Shown: positions 45,121 through 55,298, numbered from the stretch's first letter. The stretch: DNA of 64,000 nucleotides from an uncultured Clostridia bacterium (GCA_934454115.1 CAKSFQ010000008.1:1-64000), one strand, 5' to 3'. Program-made: numbers and translations. The notes: generated from the letters alone by a model not told the origin.

Positions 45121-48100
45121 ATGACGCTGCAACTGATTTTAGGGCCTGCCCATGCCGGAAAGACCGAATATATCTGCCGTGATATCCAAAGCCGCATCGC
45201 GGATGGTGCACGTTCCTGGATTCTGGTACCGGAGCAGTTTTCTCTCTTTACCGAAAAAGAAGTGATCCGCCGCTTTGGCCTCCCTGCGCAAAAGCAGGTG
45301 AAGGTCATCAGCTTTGCACGGCTTTGCAACCTGGTTCTGCACCACATGGGGCCGCTCCGTATGCGCTACATCGACGGCGCAGGAAAGCGGATGATTGCCG
45401 AACGCACCATGCAGCTGCTGGAGGGTGAGCTCACCTTTTTGCGCCGCAATCTGCACCAAAAGGGCTTCGCCGCGACCCTGACTGAAACCTTTTCGGAATG
45501 TAAGCGCTACGGCGTCAGTCCGCAGGCGCTGCAATTTGCCGCCGCCAACGCCCCTTACCCGGAGCTTTCCGCAAAGCTGTCGGAGCTTGCCATGCTCTAC
45601 GAAACCTATCATAATCTGATCGAAACGCACCACGCGGATGCTGAGGACAACCTGACCCTGATCTGCCCCAAAATTAAGGACTGCGACTTTCTTACCGGGA
45701 AGCTTTACATTCTGCATTTTCGCTCCTTTACCCCGGTAGAATACCGTGCGCTCGGCGCACTGATGCAGCGACTCTCCGTCTGCGCCGCGTTTGACTACAG
45801 CAGGGCGCCGCACCTTGCCGCTCTGTTTGCGCCGACAAAAAACACCATCGAAACCCTGTGTGAGACCGCAGACGCCTGCGGCGCCGAGACGGCAGAGCCG
45901 GTATTTTTGACGCGGACGGATGCAGAGGACGCGCTTTCGCATCTGCAAACCCAATATTTTGCATACCGCGCTCCGGCATATTCCGCACCGCAAAACGCCG
46001 TACATGTCTACGAACTGCAAAACCGCTACCGGGAGGCCGAGGCTGCCGCCGACCTGATTCTTCGGCTGTGCCGCACCGAGGGCTACCGTCTCCGGGATTT
46101 TTTGATTCTGACCCGAAACATGGAAAGCTATGCAAAAATCCTGCCTGCCATCTTTCAAAGCCGCGGCATGAATCTGTTTTTCGACAGCCGCAGAAGCATT
46201 GCGTCCTTTCCGCTGACGCGGCTGATTCTTGCCATAACCGAAATCCTCGCCTTCGGTCCCTCATTTGAACGGGTCATGACGATTGCAAAGACGGCGCTTT
46301 ATGACCTTTCCCGCGATGATATCGACCGATTTGAAAACTACCTCCTGGCCTCTGCCCCCACCCATGCCATGTGGCAGGCTAAGACCTGGGACTATCTGCC
46401 AAACGGCAGCGACTATGACTTAGATACCATAAACCAAACCAAGGATCTTCTGCTCTCCGGCGTGCATGACGTGAGTGAAAAAATCACCGGGACAAAGACG
46501 GGCGGCGAAATTGCCGATGTCCTTTATGATTATCTCGAAAAAAGCGGTCTTTGGGATCGGGTACTCTCTAAGGCGCAGACCGCCGCTGCGGCGAATGTAG
46601 ATTCGGATTACGCCGAAGAGTGCCGCCAGGCAGCAAACGGAATCGGATCGATCTTGTCCCAAATTTCCACTATGATGAAAGACGTCCCCATGACCTACCG
46701 TCGGTTTTATGAACTGCTGCACGAGACTTGCGCCGACACTGAGATCGGCATGACGCCGCAAACCATTGACTGCGTCATCTTCAGCCGGATCGACCGCTTT
46801 CGCAGCGATAACGCCAAGGCGGTGCTGGTACTGGACACCACCGAGGGCGTTTTCCCGAAAGGCTATAACAGCGAGGGCTTTCTCTCTGACAGTGAACGAC
46901 ACGTTTTAAAACAGCTTGGCATTGTACTGGCTCCGGGACAGAACCAAAAACGGCAAGAAGAACAATTGTTGATTCATGCAGTGTTAAACGCCCCCACGAA
47001 GCAGATCTATTTCTTCCGTCCGATGACAGACACGGACGGCAGTACGCTTTCGCCCTCCGGCATCTTAAAGAGAGTTTATGCACTGTTTTCGGACTTGACG
47101 CCGGTTCGTCCGGACACGGGCGAGGATCCGTTTTTGCAGACCGAGGGCAAGAGCGGCGCATTCTACCTCCTCTCTGCCGCGCTGGCAGAGTGCGGCGGCG
47201 ATATCCAAAAGCTCTCCGCCCCGTTTTTATCGCTTTTTCAATGGTTTCAAAAGGATAAAGCGTACGGCGCCGTGCTGAACCGGCTTTTAACCGCTATGAC
47301 CGCGCCGCCGCCGACCACGCTAACCCCCGCCCTAGTCGAGCAGCTTTACGGCGCACCGCTGCGGCTGAGCGCCTCGCAGCTGGAATCTTATAATTCCTGC
47401 GCCTTTGCCTACTTTTTAACCTACGGGCTTTTGCTCAAAGAACGAGAGACGGCAGAAATCGAACCACGCAGCATGGGCTCGATTCAGCACGCGGCTTTGT
47501 ATGACTATTTTTCCGATCTGGCAAATCGCAGGATTCCCTTTTCCTCCGTCACCAGGGAGGACTGCCTCCGCGGCATCAGTGCCGCCGTGCAGAAGGAGGC
47601 GGAAAAGAACAAGGGTATGATTTTTGAATCCTCGGCCTATTATCAGTATATTATCCTGCGGATGAAAGAGATTGCCGCCTGCACCGCATGGGAAGTGGTT
47701 AAATTTTATCAATCCAGCAACTTTAACCCCTACGGCTTTGAGCTGAAAATCGGAACCGACGGCGGTATTCCGGCGCTCTCGGTCACGGATGAGAAGAACC
47801 GCGAAATCGCCAAAATCCGCGGCATCATCGACCGCGCTGACATCGCCGACTGCGGCGGTAAGCAATATGTCAGCATCGTTGATTACAAATCCTCTGCCAA
47901 GAATCTGGATGTCACCCTGGCAAAGGACGGCATTGCGATTCAGCCGCTGCTCTACGCCGACGCCCTGTGCCGTCAGCTGGGCAATGCGGAACCGGCGGCC
48001 ATGTTCTACCTGCATATGAATGATCCCATCATGCCGGAGGATAAAATCAAAAAGGGACTGGAGGCCGCCGTGGATGCCGAGATGAAACCGCGCGGCTGGA

Positions 48101-48348
48101 TGATCGATGACCCAACCGTACAAAATGCGTACAGCATCGACGGCAGCGACGCTTTTTTGCCCAAGACAAAAAGCGCCCTCATCGCCAAAGAGGAGATGCA
48201 GCGGCGCATTGAGGCCGCCAACGCAACCATAAAAAAATCCGCCATACAGATTGCAAGCGGCCGCATTGAAGCTGCGCCCTACCGCACAGCAGCGCACGAT
48301 GCCTGTGAATACTGCGCCTACTTTGGCATTTGCAAGAAAGAATCCTAA
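45121..48348 (+). CDS. addB: ATP-dependent helicase/nuclease subunit B (AddB)
   Basis: 1075 residues. Walker A-like GPAHAGKTEY is at the very start, as in AddB. LVPEQFSLFTEKE follows. The C-terminal nuclease has IVDYKSS. Four cysteines for the structural iron-sulfur cluster are one near SYNSCAFAYF and three in ACEYCAYFGIC. With AddA it processes double-strand breaks for recombination and recognises Chi. addA is normally the next gene, but here a MerR gene on the opposite strand follows, so addA must lie elsewhere. Confidence 0.93.
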   Translation: MTLQLILGPAHAGKTEYICRDIQSRIADGARSWILVPEQFSLFTEKEVIRRFGLPAQKQVKVISFARLCNLVLHHMGPLRMRYIDGAGKRMIAERTMQLLEGELTFLRRNLHQKGFAATLTETFSECKRYGVSPQALQFAAANAPYPELSAKLSELAMLYETYHNLIETHHADAEDNLTLICPKIKDCDFLTGKLYILHFRSFTPVEYRALGALMQRLSVCAAFDYSRAPHLAALFAPTKNTIETLCETADACGAETAEPVFLTRTDAEDALSHLQTQYFAYRAPAYSAPQNAVHVYELQNRYREAEAAADLILRLCRTEGYRLRDFLILTRNMESYAKILPAIFQSRGMNLFFDSRRSIASFPLTRLILAITEILAFGPSFERVMTIAKTALYDLSRDDIDRFENYLLASAPTHAMWQAKTWDYLPNGSDYDLDTINQTKDLLLSGVHDVSEKITGTKTGGEIADVLYDYLEKSGLWDRVLSKAQTAAAANVDSDYAEECRQAANGIGSILSQISTMMKDVPMTYRRFYELLHETCADTEIGMTPQTIDCVIFSRIDRFRSDNAKAVLVLDTTEGVFPKGYNSEGFLSDSERHVLKQLGIVLAPGQNQKRQEEQLLIHAVLNAPTKQIYFFRPMTDTDGSTLSPSGILKRVYALFSDLTPVRPDTGEDPFLQTEGKSGAFYLLSAALAECGGDIQKLSAPFLSLFQWFQKDKAYGAVLNRLLTAMTAPPPTTLTPALVEQLYGAPLRLSASQLESYNSCAFAYFLTYGLLLKERETAEIEPRSMGSIQHAALYDYFSDLANRRIPFSSVTREDCLRGISAAVQKEAEKNKGMIFESSAYYQYIILRMKEIAACTAWEVVKFYQSSNFNPYGFELKIGTDGGIPALSVTDEKNREIAKIRGIIDRADIADCGGKQYVSIVDYKSSAKNLDVTLAKDGIAIQPLLYADALCRQLGNAEPAAMFYLHMNDPIMPEDKIKKGLEAAVDAEMKPRGWMIDDPTVQNAYSIDGSDAFLPKTKSALIAKEEMQRRIEAANATIKKSAIQIASGRIEAAPYRTAAHDACEYCAYFGICKKES

Positions 48349-48349
48349 A

Positions 48350-48398
48350 AAACCCGAACCCACTACCGATCCGGTCGGCAGTGGGTTCGTTCTTTTCA
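48350..48398. terminator. Bidirectional terminator between addB and merR-type gene
   Basis: GAACCCACT / AGTGGGTTC stem with an inner CCG/CGG pairing. T-rich flanks are present on both sides. Confidence 0.75.
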
Positions 48399-49211
48399 AT
48401 CAAAAGATGATTCCGTATCTTCGTCGTCGGATGCAATCGGAATCGCAATCCGTGAGACATAGTTTTCCGGCTTAAACTCCCTTGCGGTATACGGGGCAAC
48501 AATACCGAGTACACGCGGATATCCAATCGGTTTGATGCCAAGCTCCTTAATTTTTTGCCGAAACAGTATCCGTGCCTGCGTCAGAGAATCATAGCTGCCA
48601 TAGCATAGGCACGAAAAGGCACGGCAGCCCTTTAAAATCAGCGCATCCTCCGGGGCATCATCGGGTTCAAGCGGAATGCAGCATACAAAGGTCTCTTCTT
48701 TTTTACCGAACAAGTCCGTATTTTTGTTGATCGTAAACAGCGGTTCCGATGCGAGCGGCCGCAGCCCCTTTTCGATTACCTCATGATACAGCGCATACAT
48801 GACACTATACTTGTCTTTTGCAGCGCTGCCCCGACACTCCCTCGCATAGCAAACATATGTGGGAAGTGCAACGGTTTCAAACGTGAGAGACTGTTTGCGC
48901 GCAATCCGAAGACTCATTTCCTCATACATGCGTTTTGTTGCATACATTCGCTGCTCTAAGGTGCGCAGCAGCTTCTTTGATGTGCCGTTGGTATCAAAAT
49001 ATGCGTAAATCTCATCGTAAGAAAGGCCAAGATCAAGCAGATGCCTAATCTGCAAGATGCGTGTCACGTTGTGATTATCAAAGTAGCGGTAACCGCTTTC
49101 TTCATCGGTCAAGGCCGGTGTAAGCAGCCCTCTTTTCTCCAGACGGAGCAGGGTCGACCGTGAAACATTACAGCTCTTGGTAACCTGCGAGATCGTAAAC
49201 AGATTTTTCAA
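48396..49211 (-). CDS. MerR-family transcriptional regulator with effector-binding domain
   Basis: 271 residues. The N-terminal MerR HTH (FTISQVTKSCNVSRSTLLRL; LTDEESGYRYFDNHNV; LLDLGLSYDEIYAYF) is followed by a dimerisation helix. The C-terminal domain of about 150 residues looks like the small-molecule-binding domain of BltR/BmrR-type regulators. TTG 49211 is chosen because AAAGGGG lies about 9 bases upstream. It is divergent from the large SLH gene. The shared region carries a MerR-type promoter, so it probably activates that gene and regulates itself. Confidence 0.85.
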   Translation of the reverse strand: MKNLFTISQVTKSCNVSRSTLLRLEKRGLLTPALTDEESGYRYFDNHNVTRILQIRHLLDLGLSYDEIYAYFDTNGTSKKLLRTLEQRMYATKRMYEEMSLRIARKQSLTFETVALPTYVCYARECRGSAAKDKYSVMYALYHEVIEKGLRPLASEPLFTINKNTDLFGKKEETFVCCIPLEPDDAPEDALILKGCRAFSCLCYGSYDSLTQARILFRQKIKELGIKPIGYPRVLGIVAPYTAREFKPENYVSRIAIPIASDDEDTESSFD

Positions 49212-49230
49212 AATAAATTGCCCCTTTCTA

Positions 49231-49261
49231 TTGACTTGTTCACCTATGAACATGCTACAAT
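49231..49261 (+). promoter_or_regulatory. MerR-type promoter (19-base spacer) of the large SLH gene
   Basis: TTGACT at 49231-49236 and TACAAT at 49256-49261 are 19 bases apart, the elongated spacer that MerR activators untwist. Most other promoters listed here have 17 bases. Confidence 0.65.
49235..49254. promoter_or_regulatory. Putative MerR operator dyad
   Basis: CTTGTTCA-CCTA-TGAACATG is an inverted repeat (7 of 8 pairs) centred in the 19-base spacer. It also covers the predicted start of the merR transcript. Confidence 0.65.
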
Positions 49262-49288
49262 TATAATGAAAAATACATATAAAGTCAA
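49260..49288 (-). promoter_or_regulatory. Promoter of the MerR regulator
   Basis: TTGACT (49288-49283) and perfect TATAAT (49265-49260) on the minus strand, 17-base spacer. Confidence 0.7.
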
Positions 49289-49324
49289 CCATGACGATTT
49301 TTTGTAGCAGGGGGTAAAAAAATT

Positions 49325-52300
49325 ATGAAAACAAAACGGATTTGGGCATGGGTTTTATGCATCGTGATGCTGCTGACGCTCGCTCCGGTCACAGGTCTTG
49401 CAAGCGGCGCGGACACTGCGTGGGCGGCAGAAACCGAGACCTGGCTCAATAACACTGACAACAAATTATATGTCGGCGAAATCAGAGTCACCGCGGACAA
49501 TGCCGCGAACATCATAGGATCCTACACAGGCACAGGGATTACGGGCACGGCATATTTCCGGGTGGAAAACGGCGTTCCCACACTGTACCTTAGCGGCGTG
49601 ACGATTGAGACAGGGTTCAAGATTTACCATTATAGTCGGGAGTGGTATAATTTTTATGGCATTTACTATAAACCGGCAAGCGACGATTCGCTGAAGATAC
49701 ACTTTTCCGGAAGAAACATGATTAACGTCTCAAAAGACATTGCGGAAAATAAAACCTTCGGCATCCACGCGAATTATAATTGCAAAAAACTGGAATTTAT
49801 CGGAGAGGAGAACGCCTATCTCGGCATTACCGCCGAACAACAAATCATTGCTGCATCGGGCGGCGCACTCGGCCTGTACGGCGGCGAATATAACCTTTTG
49901 TCCGAAAACGGCAGCAATGTCAGCAGTGAGACGCTTTACTGCGTTGGCGACCTTACCATCAAGGACACCGCGGTTACCGCTGTTGCAAAAGATGACCGTG
50001 CAATCTGGATGAACGCCTATACAAATGAAGCAAAGTCTACCCGGATTCAAAACAGTACGGTGCACTTAACCGGCGGCACTGACTCCGAAGGTCTTCTCTC
50101 ATGCGGCGACCTCTTGATCGAAAACAGCGTTTTAAATACTACGGGCGGCAAAAACGGCATCAGTTGTGCGGACGGAAAGGCCATTACCATATCGGGTGCG
50201 GACACTGTGGTTACGGCAGAATCCGTTGGCACAGTTAATGAATTACGCCACGAGGATTATGCAGCAATGTATACATGCGCCGATCGGATGGAGCGTATAC
50301 TTCCGGATATCACATTCAATGATGGGCTTTCGATTACCACGCCGGCAGGCGGCACGGTAGGTTCGTACGATTTTGATGACCTTACCCCCGGAGGTTATGA
50401 ATTTAACACAGTGTACGATGCAGACGGGAATTATGCAAGAAAAGTTTTGATCGGATCACCCACCGGACACTGCGTATGCGGTAAAGACGACTGCGATTTG
50501 CACACCGGCGCCATAATGCATGTGACAGAAAATAGCCTAAACCGTGTATCGGGCATTGTAAACGGGGTCACCCTTACAAGCGGCAGCTATTATTTAAGCG
50601 ACGACCTTACGATGAACGATGATACGACGCTCACCGTTTCCGGTACGATAAATCTTTGCTTAAACGGACACACCCTCAGGGCATATATTGTTCCAAACGA
50701 AAATGCGGTCTTGAACATATGCGATTGCGTGGGCGGCGGCAAGATATCATACACGAACAAGGAATTCATAATAGGTTTTGTACACAGCAACGCAGTTGTT
50801 AATATGTACGGTGGCACATTGGAGAGTGTAGATGCCAATACGGTAGGAGATATCAAGAATCTCACGGGCGCTGCTTTCAATCTCTACGGAGGCACGATCA
50901 GCGGCGGTGTATATCCGGCAATCGGCTCAGAATCGATTACGCTGAATTTGTACAGCGGAAAGGTTACGGCAACGGGAGCCAACGGCATTGTGGCGCAAAA
51001 CGGCAAAGTCAATTTGTGCGGCAATACCGAGATCAGCGTTCTGTCCGGGTATCACAGCATCAAGGTCTACAACGAAGGGCTTATTGACGCGACCGGCTAC
51101 ACCGGCGGAAATATCAGCATTTTGTGCTCCGGGCTTTCTGACGGCGATATCGTTGTAAAAAATGTAACCGATGAAACGGCAGGCAGGTTTACGCTTTCAA
51201 ACAGCGACAGCAACCATATATTAAAAAGAGACGGAAGTCATTTGGTCTATACCGAGGTATACACGGTTACTTTTGATGCAAACGGCGGCAGCGGAACGAT
51301 GGCAGACGCCGCCGGCGTATCGGGCGCATACAGCCTTCCCGCATGCACGTTCACCGCACCGACAGGCAAGAAGTTTAAGGCATGGAAGGTGAATAACACC
51401 GAATATGCTCCCGGCACTTCGATCCAGGTTTCATCTGCCATGACGGTTACCGCCGTCTGGAAAAACATTGTGAAAGAGGATGTCCGCATCGAAGATGAAC
51501 CGCAACGCTTTGTGTATGACGACCTCGCAAAAGGCTTTACGATCAGGGCAAACGTTACGGGCGGTTTTACCGTGACATATCAAAAAGACGGCAATGCCAT
51601 CGTATCGCCGACCGACGCAGGGAGCTATGATGTCGTCATCAAGAGAGATGCGGACGATACCTACGCCGCCTATGACAAGACCATAAAGGGCGGACTTATC
51701 ATTACTCCCATGGACATTACCGGCAAAGCATCGGCCGAAAATTTTGCATCCATGACCTATAACGGTCATGCGCAAACGCCGCAGGCGAAGGTTACCGCAG
51801 GCGGTCTCACCGTAACGGGTTCCTGGAGCGCGGTTACCAACGTTGCAGACACAACCACGTTTACCGCAACCGGCAACTTTACGGGTGCAATTGCCGACCG
51901 GATCACCGGCATGGAAAAGGCGTCGTTTTCCTTTACCGTGGCGCCGATTGCAAAACCCGGTCTTATCTATAACGGTTCTGCACAGGCGCTTACCACAAAC
52001 GGCAGCGCAGACGGCGGAGAGATCCGGTACAGCAGTGCAAAAGACGGTAACTATTCGGAAGATGTCATCACCGCGACCAACGCCGGGAGTTACGAAGTCT
52101 GGTACAAGGTCATCGGCGACAACAACCACAACAATACCGAACCAGCAAAAATCGATGTTTCGATTACAAAGGCACAGCAGTCTGCGCCGGAGACTCCCGC
52201 AGCGGAAAACGAAACCATAAAGGGAAAGGCAGACGGCAAAATCACCGGCGTTGACAACCGCATGGAATATAAAATGGAGGGCGCAAACGAGTATACCGCA

Positions 52301-53938
52301 ATTGACGGAAACGAAATTGCAAACCTTGCAGCCGGCACATACAAGGTACGCTATCAGGAGACCGACAACTACTTTGCCGGGGACGACAAAACCATTGAAA
52401 TCGCTGACGGTGCAATGATTACCGTAGCCTTTGAAACGGGCGGCGGCTCTGCCGTTGAAAGCAAAACCTGCGCATACAATCAGACCATCACCGCACCGGA
52501 AACCGAGCCGACCAAAGAAGGATATGCGTTTGCCGGTTGGTTTGCAGACGAAACGCTGACCGCTGCGTGGGACTTTGCGGCCGATACACTGACCGAGAAC
52601 AAGACGCTCTATGCGAAATGGGTACAGGGTACGATCTCCAAGAACGAGGACACAATCGGTGAAGTCACGGCAGACGGTCTGAATGATGTCGCAAAGGCAA
52701 AAAAAGCCGATATCTCGCTCACCGTTCAGGTACAAGAGACCGCCGAGGCAAACGCAGATCAGACCGCCATCAAGGGTATCTCAGGTGCGCCGAAAAACTT
52801 TGGCTTCTATGACATTGCCCTCAAAAAGTCCACAGGCGAGGCGATTGCCGATGCGCAGAGCGTGATCGAAATCAAGCTGCCTTATGACTTTCGATGGAAA
52901 AGAAACATCAAAGTTTATCGCTGCCATAACGGAAACGCACAGGAGCTCACCCAGCTTACGGAAAGAAACACCGTAAAACCCTTTACAGACGGGACCTGCT
53001 TTGTCGATACGGAAGGCGGATGCATTTACATCTATTCCTCAAAATTTTCTACCTACTCCGTTGCATATGACAGATTAAGTTCAAGCTCCGGCTCCGGCAG
53101 CAGCGGTCTGGCACGCTTTACCGTTCGCTTTGAAACAAACGGCGCAGCCGCAGTAAAAAGCCAGACGGTTCTTAAAGGCGGCAAAGCAGCTGCACCGAAC
53201 GTGCCGGAAAGGAACGGCTATGAGTTCGGCGGCTGGTATCTTGACGCCGGCTTCACAAAGGCCTATGACTTTACCGCAAAGGTCACGGAGAACATCACCC
53301 TCTACGCAAAGTGGGATCCGGCAACAGAGGACAAGGATTCCCAGGGAGAGCCGGCCGATACCGAAACGCATGATTGCCCGTCCAAGGAATTTGACGATTT
53401 GGACATCAAGCTTTGGTATCATCCGGATACAGATTACGTTTTGTCAAACGGACTGATGAACGGAACTGCGGAAAAAACCTTTGCACCGGATGAAAACCTG
53501 ACGCGCGCTATGCTTGTTACCGTGCTTTACCGAAACGAGAGCGAACCGGCAGTAGACAACCGTCATTCCTTTACCGATGTTGAAAAAGGCGCGTATTATG
53601 AAAACGCCGTTTCCTGGGCGCTGCAAAACGGCGTTATAAAGGGAATCTCAGAAACAGAATTTGCGCCGGACGCACCGATCACGCGCGAACAGATCGCAGC
53701 AATGATGCACCGATACGCACAATGGAAGGGAATTGATGTTTCATCCGGTGAAGACACCAACATCCTGTCTTACAGCGACTTTGATATGATTTCTGAGTAT
53801 GCCATTGCACCCCTGCAGTGGGCGGCCGGCACAGGACTGTTCAAGGGAAGAACCGAGATAACGCTCAACCCGAGAGATAACGCGACAAGAGCAGAAATTG
53901 CGGCCATCCTGCATCGGTTTTTCAAGAGCAATCCGTAA
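49325..53938 (+). CDS. Large secreted SLH-domain protein with beta-helix and InlB-type repeats
   Basis: 1537 residues. A signal peptide (about 1-35) leads into a region of about 600 residues whose repetitive beta pattern (INLCLNG, VNMYGGTLE, FNLYGGTISGG) suggests a right-handed parallel beta-helix. Three InlB_B-type Listeria-Bacteroides repeats follow, ending in WKN, LYAKWV and LYAKWD. MBG-like modules lie between the first two. Three C-terminal SLH motifs (about 1370-1537) anchor it to secondary wall polymer. A Ser/Gly linker lies near residue 1260. It is probably a surface adhesin or structural protein. It is divergent from a MerR regulator. Confidence 0.88.
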   Translation: MKTKRIWAWVLCIVMLLTLAPVTGLASGADTAWAAETETWLNNTDNKLYVGEIRVTADNAANIIGSYTGTGITGTAYFRVENGVPTLYLSGVTIETGFKIYHYSREWYNFYGIYYKPASDDSLKIHFSGRNMINVSKDIAENKTFGIHANYNCKKLEFIGEENAYLGITAEQQIIAASGGALGLYGGEYNLLSENGSNVSSETLYCVGDLTIKDTAVTAVAKDDRAIWMNAYTNEAKSTRIQNSTVHLTGGTDSEGLLSCGDLLIENSVLNTTGGKNGISCADGKAITISGADTVVTAESVGTVNELRHEDYAAMYTCADRMERILPDITFNDGLSITTPAGGTVGSYDFDDLTPGGYEFNTVYDADGNYARKVLIGSPTGHCVCGKDDCDLHTGAIMHVTENSLNRVSGIVNGVTLTSGSYYLSDDLTMNDDTTLTVSGTINLCLNGHTLRAYIVPNENAVLNICDCVGGGKISYTNKEFIIGFVHSNAVVNMYGGTLESVDANTVGDIKNLTGAAFNLYGGTISGGVYPAIGSESITLNLYSGKVTATGANGIVAQNGKVNLCGNTEISVLSGYHSIKVYNEGLIDATGYTGGNISILCSGLSDGDIVVKNVTDETAGRFTLSNSDSNHILKRDGSHLVYTEVYTVTFDANGGSGTMADAAGVSGAYSLPACTFTAPTGKKFKAWKVNNTEYAPGTSIQVSSAMTVTAVWKNIVKEDVRIEDEPQRFVYDDLAKGFTIRANVTGGFTVTYQKDGNAIVSPTDAGSYDVVIKRDADDTYAAYDKTIKGGLIITPMDITGKASAENFASMTYNGHAQTPQAKVTAGGLTVTGSWSAVTNVADTTTFTATGNFTGAIADRITGMEKASFSFTVAPIAKPGLIYNGSAQALTTNGSADGGEIRYSSAKDGNYSEDVITATNAGSYEVWYKVIGDNNHNNTEPAKIDVSITKAQQSAPETPAAENETIKGKADGKITGVDNRMEYKMEGANEYTAIDGNEIANLAAGTYKVRYQETDNYFAGDDKTIEIADGAMITVAFETGGGSAVESKTCAYNQTITAPETEPTKEGYAFAGWFADETLTAAWDFAADTLTENKTLYAKWVQGTISKNEDTIGEVTADGLNDVAKAKKADISLTVQVQETAEANADQTAIKGISGAPKNFGFYDIALKKSTGEAIADAQSVIEIKLPYDFRWKRNIKVYRCHNGNAQELTQLTERNTVKPFTDGTCFVDTEGGCIYIYSSKFSTYSVAYDRLSSSSGSGSSGLARFTVRFETNGAAAVKSQTVLKGGKAAAPNVPERNGYEFGGWYLDAGFTKAYDFTAKVTENITLYAKWDPATEDKDSQGEPADTETHDCPSKEFDDLDIKLWYHPDTDYVLSNGLMNGTAEKTFAPDENLTRAMLVTVLYRNESEPAVDNRHSFTDVEKGAYYENAVSWALQNGVIKGISETEFAPDAPITREQIAAMMHRYAQWKGIDVSSGEDTNILSYSDFDMISEYAIAPLQWAAGTGLFKGRTEITLNPRDNATRAEIAAILHRFFKSNP

Positions 53939-53972
53939 TTGGTAAAATAAATATCCATGTCAATCTAAATAT

Positions 53973-54000
53973 AAAAACCCGCCAAATACGGCGGGTTTTT
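53973..54000 (+). terminator. Terminator of large SLH gene
   Basis: AAAAACCCGCC / GGCGGGTTTTT with a 6-base loop and a T run. Confidence 0.85.
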
Positions 54001-54007
54001 ATGGGTA

Positions 54008-54037
54008 AAGAAACGCACCGGGGTCGGTGCGTTTCTT
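54008..54037 (-). terminator. Terminator of second SLH gene
   Basis: AAGAAACGCACCG / CGGTGCGTTTCTT, a 13-bp stem with a 4-base loop placed just after the convergent SLH gene. Confidence 0.75.
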
Positions 54038-54053
54038 ATATGTTGATTTCTTT

Positions 54054-55283
54054 TTAGCCAATTGCTCTTTTAAGGAACGTCACAATCTGACCTCTTGAGC
54101 AAATGGTATCCGGCGCAAACTCTGTCTCGGAAACGCCGCTTGTAACCCCTTCTTCAACAGCCCAGGCTACTGCCATGCTATAATCCGCGGTTTTATCAAC
54201 ATCTTCAAAGGTTCCCATGTCATCAACCTCCGGCGCATCGGCATTCTTCCAGAGATAAACAACCGTCGAAGCTCTCGTACAAGGCGTATCGCCCCCAAAC
54301 GCATCGCCGTCCACCATATCCTTCTGATATGCCCAGATTGCTGCGTCATAGTAATAATCATTGCTCGTTACATCCGTAAACGGATTTTCAATCTCCGCTT
54401 TCGGAGAACCTACCGCACGCCACAGAAATGTTAAAATCTGCGCCCTCGTGCAGGTCATATCGGGCGAGAATGTTGTATCGCCGGTACCTAATGTAATTGC
54501 CTTTTCGACCGCCCATTTCACGGCGTCTGCATAGTAAGCATCTGCCGCAACGTCTTCAAAAGAAATTGCAGCTGCCGGTTTGGTTACGTTGTTCTCATTG
54601 TCGTTGTCGTTTTCGGTCTTAGTCTCTTCAGTCTTTGCCTCAAGCAGCTTAAGGGTGTTATAAACCTTAAGCGTATCGGTTTCGCCGTTTAACGTAAACT
54701 TGATGAAACATTTTGCGGAACCTTTTTTCGTCTCGGTGGAATCAACCTTTGTAAACTCACCGGTGAGTTCAAGCTGGCTGCCGTGCGTAACGGCTGCCTG
54801 TGCCATTGCAAGAATACCTTCTGCGGTAATATCGGAATCAAGCGAAATCCCCTTAAATACATCATTTGCCGCAGCCAAGTCCTTGGCAAGGTTTTCCTTA
54901 TCCGCATTATCTGCAGCGGCAGAACCTGTCAGCATCGGGATTTTAAATGTATACATGTCCTGACGGGTATAAACGTCACAGGTAAATGTTATGTTTGCAA
55001 AAATAGAGCCGTCCTTTTCGCTTGTTGCCTTATAAACGCGGTAATCCGCTTCCTTCGGGATGGAAATTTCAACGCTGCTTCCTTCGGGAAGAACCTTCTT
55101 AACGGCAGCAAGAAATTCATCCAGCGGCACATCATTTTCAACCGTTAATGTAGCCTCGCTTGCCCTAACTGCCTTTTTTGCCGCTTCGATTTCACCGATT
55201 TCATCGGCTGCAAAAACCATGCACGGCAGAGCCGCAAGCGCCATACATACTGCCAACATTAAACTGAATACTTTTTTTACCAT
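54054..55283 (-). CDS. Secreted SLH-domain protein, second copy type
   Basis: 409 residues. A signal peptide (about 1-25, cut after VFA) is followed by an N-terminal region of about 210 residues without a recognised domain, then an acidic Glu/Asn/Asp-rich linker. Three SLH motifs (about 235-409) follow, with FEDVAADAYYADAVKWAVEK and FTDV/FEDV starts. It probably binds the wall like the neighbouring larger protein, and the two genes converge. AAGGGAG lies 8 bases upstream of the ATG. The transcript likely begins at 55565-55593 and includes a small ORF and a tandem repeat. Confidence 0.88.
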   Translation of the reverse strand: MVKKVFSLMLAVCMALAALPCMVFAADEIGEIEAAKKAVRASEATLTVENDVPLDEFLAAVKKVLPEGSSVEISIPKEADYRVYKATSEKDGSIFANITFTCDVYTRQDMYTFKIPMLTGSAAADNADKENLAKDLAAANDVFKGISLDSDITAEGILAMAQAAVTHGSQLELTGEFTKVDSTETKKGSAKCFIKFTLNGETDTLKVYNTLKLLEAKTEETKTENDNDNENNVTKPAAAISFEDVAADAYYADAVKWAVEKAITLGTGDTTFSPDMTCTRAQILTFLWRAVGSPKAEIENPFTDVTSNDYYYDAAIWAYQKDMVDGDAFGGDTPCTRASTVVYLWKNADAPEVDDMGTFEDVDKTADYSMAVAWAVEEGVTSGVSETEFAPDTICSRGQIVTFLKRAIG

Positions 55284-55298
55284 CTTTCATTCTCCCTT

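Noticed and set aside
47416..48399. 327-codon ORF antisense to addB
   Set aside because: Overlaps the conserved nuclease and iron-sulfur region of AddB and has no family resemblance.
51431..52735. 434-codon ORF antisense to the large SLH gene
   Set aside because: Low-complexity, Cys/Gly/Val-rich translation caused by the repetitive sense gene.
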